A stretch of DNA of 64,000 nucleotides from Siphonodentalium dalli (Eukaryota; Mollusca; Scaphopoda; Gadilida; Siphonodentaliidae): NCBI GenBank assembly GCA_032622095.1, contig CP136061.1, positions 63,553,127 to 63,617,126 of the forward strand, in the 5' to 3' direction. Under the pieces are notes generated by a model. That model did no database searches and was not told where the DNA came from. It was given only the letters and a program-made list of their open reading frames with translations. The position numbers were made by a program, and so were the translations under genes. Shown here piece after piece: positions 48,118-56,962 of this stretch (within the stretch, counting starts at the first letter, position 1; every line of letters begins with the position of its first letter).

Positions 48118-49058
48118 TCAGCTTTTATTTGAAATACACATAAAAAAAATAATACATTTTTTAGCATTTTTGTTTTGATGTTCTTCAATTATTTCTTTTT
48201 CTTTTGTCGCTTTTTTGGGTGTTTCTCTGCTGATGAAATTTCTTTTTTCTCTTGTGCTCTTTCTTTCCCGCATCTCCCTTTCCTGCTGTGCAAGTGCAAT
48301 CTGTTCTTGTGCTTGCCGCAAGATTTCAGCTGTTCTTGGTGAAAGGGACGATGCAGATGATCCAGAAGTCTCCGGCTGGTGGTATTCCGGAGTCTTTGGT
48401 GTAGTGAAATGATCTGATGGATCTAAGATCATTTCCGCTTGGACCATGAAGTCGGCTACAGGGACGTCCGGGATGACGACAGAGTCCCTGTAGTTTCCGC
48501 TAGTGGTGGCAGGTACATCCACTGCAGAGGCTGTCTGGATGTCATCAGTCGGCCTCTGAGATGCTGTATCAGTGGATGTAGACCCGGGATGTTGGTCCTG
48601 TCCAGGGAGAGGAACCAAGTAGGAGGTATATAGCTGGGTGTCTCTCAGCCTTCCTCGCAATCCATCTGGCTCTTCTTTCAGCATCCCTGCGACGGTGTCC
48701 CGGGCCTTTCTTCTTCTTCTTCATCTTCTTCTCGGTCTGGGTAGCCCCTCTGCCGGTGTTCTTGGCTGGCCCGCAGCTGGTAGAGGGTGCGACCTCAAAC
48801 TCCAGCGCCACGTCCACCCGACCCTTATGTGCATGGATAGTCCAACGCACACAATGGGCCGAGTGGAAACCACTCAATGTGTGTAGCACCTGACTGGGGA
48901 CAAAAGCCATAATCCAGCCAGGTCTAACAAAAAACTCACAACCGCTCAACGGATTAGCACAGAAGTGCTGGTGCACGTCCTCTCCGTCGAACGATCGGAT
49001 CGAGAATGATGAATGAATCAGGTAAGCCGACAGGTGTTTATGAATACTCAGCTCATAT
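48118..49058 (-). pseudogene. Unknown minus-strand coding sequence, frameshifted and apparently cut by the copia insertion
   Basis: One frame is open from the copia LTR edge (49058) down to 48569. It has a hydrophobic, cysteine/histidine-bearing first part (for example SGCEFFVRPGWIMAFVPSQV), then a lysine/arginine-rich stretch (KKMKKKKKGPGHRRRDAERR). A second frame (48684-48118, 188 codons) continues with a Ser/Thr/Pro-rich part and a charged coiled-coil-like tail (RQAQEQIALAQQEREMRERK). The order suggests one protein with a -/+1 shift near 48620-48690. AATAAA overlaps the last codons (48124-48129). No ATG lies in the first frame before the LTR; the frame is open on the far side of the element too (from about 56093 up). 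I do not recognise the family. It could be a host orphan or part of another mobile element. Confidence 0.5.
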
Positions 49059-49251
49059 TGATAATGTGTATTATAATGTGATCAATTGTTTAATTGTTAC
49101 TGAGAGGTATTGTAAATTAGTATTGATGGTGTGTCAGCAGTATGTATCTGTGAGTGATATTAATTAATTGAATTTGGCATGTGTGAGTGAACTGTAAGGT
49201 GTGAACGGTTATTGTGGACTGTAAAGAAACACTTGTGGATAGAACTTTTCA
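49059..49251 (+). repeat. 5' LTR of the copia element
   Basis: 193 bp, TG...CA. Shares TGTGTCAGCAGTATGTATCT and GTGTGAGTGAACTGTAAGGT with the 3' LTR. Has lost ~19 bp near its end relative to the 3' LTR. Confidence 0.82.
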
Positions 49252-49265
49252 TGGTAGCAGCTATG
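49252..49265 (+). other. Primer-binding site of the copia element
   Basis: TGGTAGCAGCTATG starts right after the LTR. It resembles the TGGTA-CAG initiator-methionine-tRNA-type sites of copia elements. Confidence 0.5.
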
Positions 49266-49794
49266 AATTCCTACAAACAACCACCTCCATTAAGTTCAGA
49301 TGAGACTTATGGAAACAGGAAACAGGAGATCGGCATATGGCGCCTAGTTACTGATCTTGCTCCAGAAAAGCAAGCATTGGCTCTAACATTAACTTTGTCA
49401 GGAAAAGCAAGAAGGACTGCTTTGACCATTGAAGTCAAGGAGCTGAATGATAAAGATGGAGTAGTCAGATTATTAAAGGCCCTTGATGGGATCTTCTTGA
49501 AAGATGAAGTGGACTTAGCATATTCCGCATACACTACATTTGACAGTTTTAGACAAGAGGATGTAATGACAATGAATGACTATATCACTGAATTCCAGCA
49601 AAAGTACAACCAGTGTGCGAAACACAAGATGATACTACCAGATGCAGTTCTTTCATTTAAGTTACTCGATTGCGCTAATTTGGAAGCACAAGAAAGGAAA
49701 CTGGCATTGACAGCTGCAGCAGACTTGAAATATATAACAATGAAGTCATCATTGAGGAGAATTTTTGGGAATTCATCAGCACAAGATTCTCTGG
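49263..49794 (+). pseudogene. gag: copia gag, N-terminal part
   Basis: Open frame from ATG 49263 to the hAT insertion at 49795, about 177 residues. Has the helical copia gag pattern with KALDGIFLKDEVDLAYSAYT and DYITEFQQKYNQCAK. The gag protein would package the RNA into particles. The ORF seen to 49832 ends in transposon sequence. The zinc-knuckle part continues in the same frame after the insertion, at about 50730. Confidence 0.8.
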
Positions 49795-50726
49795 TAGTGT
49801 TGAAACGATTAGTGAATTTCAAAGTCGACTAGTCGAGGCCAAAAAGTAGCGTTGCATCGACTAGTCGGTACCCGATATCAAAACTTTCAAACATAACATG
49901 GTTCGGAATTCATCGTACATGGCGTACACTGATGACTGATGCAATGACGTCTATTGCGTAGCGCATTTCCCTGCATAGACACCAATTTATTTGGGAAATA
50001 ATACAGTAAACAACTTCATATTTATCCAACACACTGAATGTAATTATATAATTAGACATGTGGTGAATAATGATTAGAAACACGATCTTTTATAAAAGTT
50101 TTTAATTTAATATCAGCGTTCGAGATTTCGTTTAGTCACGTGATCACCAATAAACTGGTGCTGAGCGGGGTCACTATAAAATGTTAATGTTCCAACTAAA
50201 TATGCCCTATAGTATAGGCTATGTTGTAGAATACGATAGCCAGTTCTTAATGTCAGTATCATTTATATACGGTAGCACCAATGACGTCACATTAAGCAAC
50301 CTTCACACAGCGTCACATCATAACCTGACGGTGCGAGACCAATCGAAATATACACAGTGTCTAGATAAAAGCGGTCTCCGACAAACGATACAGCCGCGTC
50401 AATCATTGCCATCATGTCGCAGCGATGTCTTTGACATCAAACGACGAGTGAGACATTGTGTTGTCAATTTCATTCTTTCAATTAATACTAATAGTCGGGT
50501 CACCGTGTGTGTCTATACTAGTAAAACTGTCAATTACGGGTGCCACCAAACGTTATACTTACCGTAACTTACGCGCAGTTAACACTGTTTATGCCGGAAT
50601 CAATCTTGAAAACGTTATACATGTAACTAATACACTATGTTCCGACTAGTCGACGGCAAAATTCAGAGTCGACGTTCTGACATTTCAGTGTCGACTACAG
50701 CTAGTCGATTAATCGATTCAACCCTA
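49795..50726. mobile_element. Non-autonomous hAT-like element (932 bp) inserted in copia gag
   Basis: Left end TAGTGTTGAAACGATTA and right end TAATCGATTCAACCCTA are inverse at 15 of 17 positions. GTCGACTAGTCG-type motifs lie inside both ends (about 49826 and 50648). Target duplication is imperfect (TCTCTGG left, TCTGGG right). No transposase; ORFs inside are short. Confidence 0.75.
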
Positions 50727-50961
50727 TCTGGGAGCCTCTGGGATTACTATTAAACAAGAATCGGCATTATACACGGACGGTAAATATGTGAACAAGACAA
50801 AGTTATGGAATGCAAAGAAGGATGCATCTAATATTAGCGGTACTAATCCATTGGACAGGAATGGGAAAAGAACAGAATGTGCAATTTGCTGTTCTGTGTT
50901 TCACTGGGCCAACGACTGTGAGCATATTTTTTTAGAAATAGAAAACATGATGTCAAAATAA
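50727..50961 (+). pseudogene. gag: copia gag, zinc-knuckle part
   Basis: Same frame as the N-terminal part. Contains a CCHC knuckle, CAICCSVFHWANDC (C-x2-C-x4-H-x4-C), the RNA-binding motif of copia gag. Stop TAA at 50959-50961. Confidence 0.8.
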
Positions 50962-51028
50962 CTACATCTTTGGAACCAGAAGAATGTAACATTACTTTGT
51001 TCAGTGAAATGGAACATTACTATGTTCA

Positions 51029-51500
51029 GTGAAATGGAATTTTTTCTTGTTGAGTCTATGTGCTGTTACAGATACGGCCTGTACACAGACTGTATGTGGT
51101 GAAAAGCAGTTAACGACCTATCAGGAATGTTTGGATGAGAATGATAGACAATCGTGCAAGACTCAGGAATGTTTGGATGAGAATGATAGACAATCGTGCA
51201 AGACTTCTACAAGTAACCGGCTATTCAGATTTGGAGATGGGGGAAAAAGTGAGATCGAATAAACGTGTTATAATTCCAGCATATATATGTAGGGAATACC
51301 AAATGCAAAGTTGATGTCGAAGTTGTGACAGCTGACATTCCTCTATTGCTGAGTAAATCATCTCTAAAAAGGGCTGGAGCTATTCTTGATCTCAATGAGG
51401 ACAAAGCCGTTATATTTGGGGAGTCTATTCAGCTGCAATTCACTTCATCAGGACATTACTGTATTGATATCACCAAAGACATATGTAAGTACGATAATTA
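51029..51500 (+). pseudogene. pol: copia aspartic protease, frameshifted
   Basis: The active-site region reads DTACTQTVCG (usual copia form D-[ST]-G), so the third motif residue is alanine here. A 42-bp in-frame tandem duplication (51122-51205) repeats QECLDENDRQSCKT. After a frameshift near 51240 the C-terminal half continues with VEVVTADIPLLLSKSSLKRA. Stop at about 51500. Just upstream, GTTCAGTGAAATGGAACATT is also duplicated. Confidence 0.72.
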
Positions 51501-51509
51501 GGCAGATGA

Positions 51510-52437
51510 AGTTCTTATGATTGACAAACTTGATGGTGATGATAGAAAGAAGGCCTTAATTAAAATTCATCGTCAATTTGGACATGCTTCATCAGATAAT
51601 TTTGAGTTCAGGAAAATCAGATCCATCAATTCGTGGGCAATTGGAAGATGTGACCACATCATGTGAACATTGTCAAAAATATAAAAAGCCACCCCATAAG
51701 CCTGCGGTTGGATTGCCCTTAGCATATGAATTTAATCAGACAGTTGCTGTTGATTTACATGAACTGGAACCTTCAAAAGTTTGGTATCTTCATATAATTG
51801 ATGAATTTTCACGTTTCAGTGCTGGAGCAATAATGAGGAGCAAAAGAACTTCTGTATTCGTGGAAAAGTTCATAGAGAAATGGATCAGTATTTATGGAGC
51901 TCCAGAAAAGCTATTCAGTGACAATGGCGGTGAATTTAATTTGGACGAGGTAAGAGACATGTGTGAAAATTTCAACATTGAGGTGAAAACTACCCCAGCG
52001 TACAGTCCTTGGAGGAGTAATGGTCTCCTGGAACGGCTCAATTTCACCCTGACCGAAACTTTGATGAAACTAAAATCTGATCAGAAATGTAGCTGGGAAA
52101 CTGCACTTAATTGGCCATTGATGGCTAAGAATAGTTTGATGAACATTCATGGATTTAGCGCATATCAGCTAGTGTTTGGAAAGAACCCTTCACTACCTTC
52201 TGTTCTAGTGGACAAACTACCACCTTTGGAAGGAAGCACTAAGAGCCAGACTGTGTACACACATGTAAATTCTCTTTTTTCTGCTAGACAAGCGCACAAA
52301 CTGAGTGTTCAGAAAGAATCAGAAGAGCCTTGCGGAAGAATGTCAGACCAACCACTGAACCATGCGTCAGTGGAGAAAAGGTGTATCATAAGAGACCAGA
52401 TAGTTCTGAGTGGAAGGGACCAGCAGCAGTTATTGTA
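51510..52437 (+). pseudogene. pol: copia integrase
   Basis: An HHCC zinc-binding N-terminus (HRQFGHA, then CEHCQKYKK) is split by a frameshift near 51598. The DDE core is in the 286-codon frame 51578-52438: first Asp in VAVDLHEL, second in FSDNGGEF, Glu in SNGLLERLN. All three catalytic residues survive. The C-terminal end shifts frame near 52435 into the next ORF (KGPAAVI, then VVFLRNGGTVVRVHQCRIQK). Inserts the cDNA into the host genome. Confidence 0.85.
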
Positions 52438-52439
52438 AA

Positions 52440-53930
52440 GATGAAGCTGTGGTATTTCTTCGCAATGGAGGTACTGTAGTTAGAGTTCATCAGTGCAGGA
52501 TACAAAAGGTACATTCTGAAAATGACAGTTTAAATCCAATCATTGAACAAAGAATGCAACAAAATATTCTTGATTCTTCTGTGAGTAAACAGAACATTTC
52601 TATAAACATAGATGGCGCACATGATGACAGCGATTCTGAAATGGACTCTGAGAGGGATTTAAGTCAGCTTGATAATGAACAGAAAAATAGTAGGGAGATT
52701 CATCAGTTGAACCTTGATGTTCATTCAAACAGTGCACTTCCTACCTTGAAACCAGGACAGTTAATATCATATAATCATATGGAAACATCCAACCCTGTGT
52801 GTGCTAGGATTCTCAGAAAAGCTGTCAAGAGTTCAGGAAAGATTAAGGATTGGTATAATTTGGAATTCATTGCTCCATCTGATGTAGAAGGTGAAAAACA
52901 GTCTGTTGATTTGAGCAAAGTGGATAATTTTGAACTAATGGACACTCTATTGAATGAAAATTGCTCTAATGATTCTGAAACTGTGATGGTGATAGAACAT
53001 GATATCATGGAAGAGGCTAAGAAATCTGAATTACGAAGCTGGGTTAAGAATGGTGTTTTTGAGGAAATGGAAAATAAAGGACAAAAATATATAACTACAA
53101 GATGGGTTTGTACTGTGAAACAAACTGATGATGGTCCGAAATACAAGGCCCGTTTAGTTGCACGAGGATTTGAGGAGCCTCATGATGAAATTCAAAAGGA
53201 CTCGCCTACATGCTCCAAAGAATCATTGAGGCTGATCTTTTCAATTATGGCAAACAACGGTTGGAAAACTAATTCTATGGACATCAAAACAGTTTTTTTT
53301 ACAAGTACAAGAACTGGAACGAGATATTTTTATATTCCCACCAAAAGAAGCTAAGTGTTGTAACAAACTGTGGCACCTTCGTAAATGTGTATACGGACTG
53401 TGTGATGCATCTTTACAATGGTACAAGAGAGTTCGAAATGTGATGATCGGAACTGCATGGTGGTCATATATCAAAATTTGATCCTGCTGTATTCTATTGG
53501 AAAGACTCACTCGGAAACCTCACAGGCGTATTGGCGACTCATGTTGATGATTTTATTTGGGGAGGCGTTCAGGATTTTGAACGAGATGTCATAGGAAAGA
53601 TACAAACTGAACTAAAGGTCGGCAAAGAATGTTGCTTTCCAGTATGTTGGAATTGACCTTGTTAATTCAAATAATACTATACTTCTTTCTCAGGAAAAGT
53701 ATATTGATAGTTTACAGCTTGTAAATATCACAAAGGAAAGATCTTCCCAGAAAAACACAAGGCTTGATGATGATGAAAAAAGTGTGATGCGCACTAAGAT
53801 TGGATAGGTATTATGGGTTGCTAAACAAAGTCGTCAGGTGTTTTATTTGATGTATGCAATTTGTTATCTGGAATCAATGATGCAAAGGTGAAGGACCTTC
53901 TGAGAGTTAATAAGCTAGTAGGAAGAATTA
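52440..53930 (+). pseudogene. pol: copia reverse transcriptase, several frameshifts
   Basis: Frame 52410-53354 holds the linker and RT start (TRWVCTVKQTDDGPKYKARL, VARGFEE, NNGWKTNSMDIKT). A T-run (53291-53298) causes a shift, after which LWHLRKCVYGLCDASLQWYK and the catalytic box THVDDF (the copia YVDD equivalent, near 53540) appear in other frames. A TAG at about 53806 and further shifts follow. Not functional. Confidence 0.83.
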
Positions 53931-54031
53931 AATCGGACAGGGCAACACTGAAGTTTCAAAAACTGGGATCTGATCTATCACTGAAGGTATTTTGTGATGC
54001 CTCTTTTGGAAATTTGAAGGACGGTGGTAGC
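53931..54031 (+). pseudogene. pol: copia RNase H, first part
   Basis: Contains KVFCDASFGNLKDGG, whose Asp is the first catalytic residue of copia RNase H. Cut by the hAT-like element at 54032. Confidence 0.72.
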
Positions 54032-55399
54032 TAGAGCTGAAACGGATAGACGGATAACCGGTTAGCATCCGGTTAGCGACGTAACCGGTTAGAAAAAATG
54101 AACCGGACGTAACCACATACCGTTGTCAGTTGAATGTGAACGTGAATAATCCTCAAAATATTAGGTTAAATGATGCAAAACTAATACTAAATCCTGTGTC
54201 ACCGATAGTAGAGTGCAATGCAAGCATTAATTGGTACACGCGGTACTATCAGATACTTAGTAGCAATTCTCGAACTGTCTGGAAGTGTCGGCGACCTTCA
54301 ATCAATTCAGACCCTTTGAAGTTTTCTCTGATCTTCCGACAAAAGCATGTGTGCAGTCACTGTGTATCAAGTCTGAATGCACACAAAGAAGTGACAACGT
54401 AAAAGTGGCGTTGTATGGCAATGCGTGCTTTCGTAACTTAATAGTTAATACTGCACGAAGCAACATGGATTCAAATTGGAATCACCCCACGACATACTAA
54501 AACTGTTTTACAGTGGGGTTTATAAAAACTATGTAAGTCGACAAAATTTGAAGATTGAGATCAGCTGCACAATGTCTTCACTCTTCCCATTCTTCCTCCC
54601 TGTTGTGATCTAATATGATCAATTCAATTGAGTGACCAAACAGACATCGTAGTTGAAGCAACCCAAAACCTCTTTAACTTCTTCAATGATCTTCCCTTTT
54701 ATCAAGGAAATTGATGCTCCATGCTACTCTGTAACTGGTTGTGCACTCAATTTGGCAGTAATTGCTATATGTTAAGTGATTGCATACTAAAACCGAAACC
54801 AAGGTTTTTTTACCAAAAAAAACGAAACCGAAATGTAAATTCTATAACCTCCCAACACTAGTGTCCGCGATCATTATACCGATGAATATCTCGAATACTG
54901 AATAGGACTGCGAGTCTGACCTAACTGACCTTCCTTTTTGTTCTATAGTTATTACATTCTTGTCTTTATATATAATTCATTGGAGGATATACAATGTAGC
55001 AATGATGATAATGATATATTACAGATCTTTAATATATAGTTTTGTTACTCGTTTTACCAATACCCATACTATTGTTACTCGTTTTACATATGCCCAAACA
55101 TATGCTGATCACGGCAAATAAGCGATCCCCCCTGCCATTCACAAATTTCACTTGCTCATTCCCCATCACGAGAGCCAGCAAAGAACAGTGAATGTGTGTT
55201 TTTGAATATCGTTAAATGCCGTGAATAAGGTCTTTATTTCAGCTACTATTTCTCACCTAGGTTTGTCCCTGGAGCATGGCATAATGTCGACATAATTAGT
55301 GTGAGAGAAGTCCGCTAGAAATTCGCGGTTAACCGGTAAAAATCTGGCTAACCCCAATGATTAACCTGTTAGAAGAATGGGTCAACCGTTTCAGCTCTA
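54032..55399. mobile_element. Non-autonomous hAT-like element (1368 bp) inserted in copia RNase H
   Basis: Same family as 7194-8514. Left TAGAGCTGAAACGGATAG, right TCAACCGTTTCAGCTCTA. A perfect 8-bp target duplication GTGGTAGC flanks it (54024-54031, 55400-55407). Moderately diverged from the 7-kb copies, with indels (for example extra sequence near 54800). Confidence 0.9.
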
Positions 55400-55407
55400 G
55401 TGGTAGC

Positions 55408-55673
55408 CAAGGAGGACATGTTATTCTACTATGTGATAGCAATGGATCATTCTCACCTATTTCTTGGAACTCTAAAAGTATTCGCAGAGTTGCTCGTAGC
55501 ACTCTAGCTGCTGAAACTTTAGCAATGACAGATGCGTTGGATGTGGGTGTTTTTCTATCTGATCTGTTTGCTCAACTGACTGGAATAAAGTTGTCTTTGG
55601 AGTGTGTAACGGATTCGAAGTCACTTTATGAGGCAGTGAAATCGAACAAATGTGTGTCGGAAAGGAGACTTTG
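55408..55673 (+). pseudogene. pol: copia RNase H, second part
   Basis: Resumes in the frame interrupted at 54031 and runs to a TGA at about 55672. Carries SWNSKSIRRVARSTLAAETL (second catalytic Glu) and TDALD, then DSKSLYEAV. Some pol sequence after the stop (to ~55800, for example LSGVQWIETKSVSGLLNK) belongs to the same domain after a further frame change. Confidence 0.78.
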
Positions 55674-55870
55674 AGGTGAAATAAGCTCTGTACGAGAGCT
55701 TATTGGGGAGAAGATGTTGAGTGGAGTCCAGTGGATAGAGACGAAATCAGTTAGCGGACTGCTTAACAAAGTTAGGAGCATCACCACTTGTACTTTTGGA
55801 AGCTTTAGAAATAGGGCGGTTATCAAAGACACATTGATTTCATGTATATATGTATATCTATCTTCTATAT

Positions 55871-55884
55871 GGAAAAAAGGGGAG
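55871..55884 (+). other. Polypurine tract of the copia element
   Basis: GGAAAAAAGGGGAG immediately before the 3' LTR; the plus-strand DNA synthesis primer site. Confidence 0.7.
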
Positions 55885-55886
55885 TT

Positions 55887-56092
55887 TGATAATGTGTATT
55901 ATAATGTGATCAATTGTATTGTTACTGAGATGTATTGCAAATTAGTATTGATTGGTGTGTCAGCAGTATGTATCTGTGAGTGATATTAATTGAGTTAGGC
56001 ATGTGTGAGTGAACTGTAAGGTGTGAAAGTTTATTGTGGACTGTAAAGAAACACTTGTGGATGGAACCTTGAGAGAGCAAGTCAACTTTTCA
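55887..56092 (+). repeat. 3' LTR of the copia element
   Basis: 206 bp. Retains CCTTGAGAGAGCAAGTCAA near the end, which the 5' LTR lacks, and differs by several bases and small indels. The element is therefore not a fresh insertion. Confidence 0.82.
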
Positions 56093-56962
56093 ATATGCCT
56101 GACATCTCACACATGGCAACAATAACACATGCATGAGTATTCGTGATTGTTTGAAAAGTATTTATTATCAGTTTTCACTGTTCACTAATTTTGACAATGT
56201 GTCATCGAAATGGTGCTTTGAACAATTTTACAGTTTATATTATGCCTGACCAAATTAGAAAGGAGTTGAAAGTTTGTGTGTTCGCCATCGACAAACTATC
56301 AATTGTTGCAGATGAGTGGTTATTATTATATTGTGATGTTACTGATGTACAATCAATGTTCAATACACATTTATTCAACCTCACATGGCCCACAAATCAT
56401 AAATAAAATGTAGGGATGTATTGTGCAAACTTTATTTATGAAATATTGCATATATTATACATTGTACTTACCAATTGTTATATACCAAAATAATATCGTT
56501 TATCGCGATGTTGTCAACATAATATTGCGATATTTTTTTGGGCCAATATTGCCCAGCCCTAGTTATGCCGTTTGATTCTATGCCAGAAAAATGAAATCTT
56601 GATGCAAAAATCGCCAAAATAAGCAATTTTTGAACCCATGGGACAAGATTTTTCTGAGCATAGCTGCCTATATATTTTTAAAACTTTTTTTCATGCATAT
56701 GACGCATTTTAGGTGCCGGTGTCAGGAGACAGATGCAGAAATCGGTACTACTTGACACTGGTGGGGTCAAGGTCACATGAAACAATATTTTTCAAAACTC
56801 AAAGACATTCTCTAAAATTCCACAACTTCATAACTAACCTTCTCTCAATAAACATGCCACACCCATGCATGGTGTCAAAAACACTGGTACTCTATTCCAA
56901 GAAATTTACCCCTACTGATCATTCGTTGAGTTATTGTATTTTAACTGTATGATAAACAAAAT
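56093..56962. other. Right flank of the copia element; possible hAT end near 56561
   Basis: On the minus strand the first ~40 bases read in frame with the ORF at 48118-49058. A CAGCCCTA end preceded by AATATTGCGATATTTTTTTG (to about 56562) resembles common hAT termini. No clean partner end or target duplication was found. Confidence 0.35.

Larger units (their letters stand above)
49059..56092 (+). mobile_element. Degenerate Ty1/copia LTR retrotransposon with two nested hAT-like elements
   Basis: About 7.0 kb overall, roughly 4.7 kb without its two inserts. Domain order LTR - gag/zinc knuckle - protease - integrase - reverse transcriptase - RNase H - polypurine tract - LTR. Integrase before RT is the copia order. 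LTRs start TGATAATGTGTATTATAATG and end CTTTTCA; ATAT flanks both sides (a 4-bp match; 5 bp is usual). Several frameshifts and stops in pol make it inactive. It resembles molluscan copia lineages in general; I cannot place the clade. Confidence 0.9.

Noticed and set aside
56411-56562. Complete small hAT MITE (TAGGGATG ... CAGCCCTA)
   Set aside because: Ends match poorly and the 8-bp flanks (ATAAAATG, GTTATGCC) do not agree; kept only as a possible single end.
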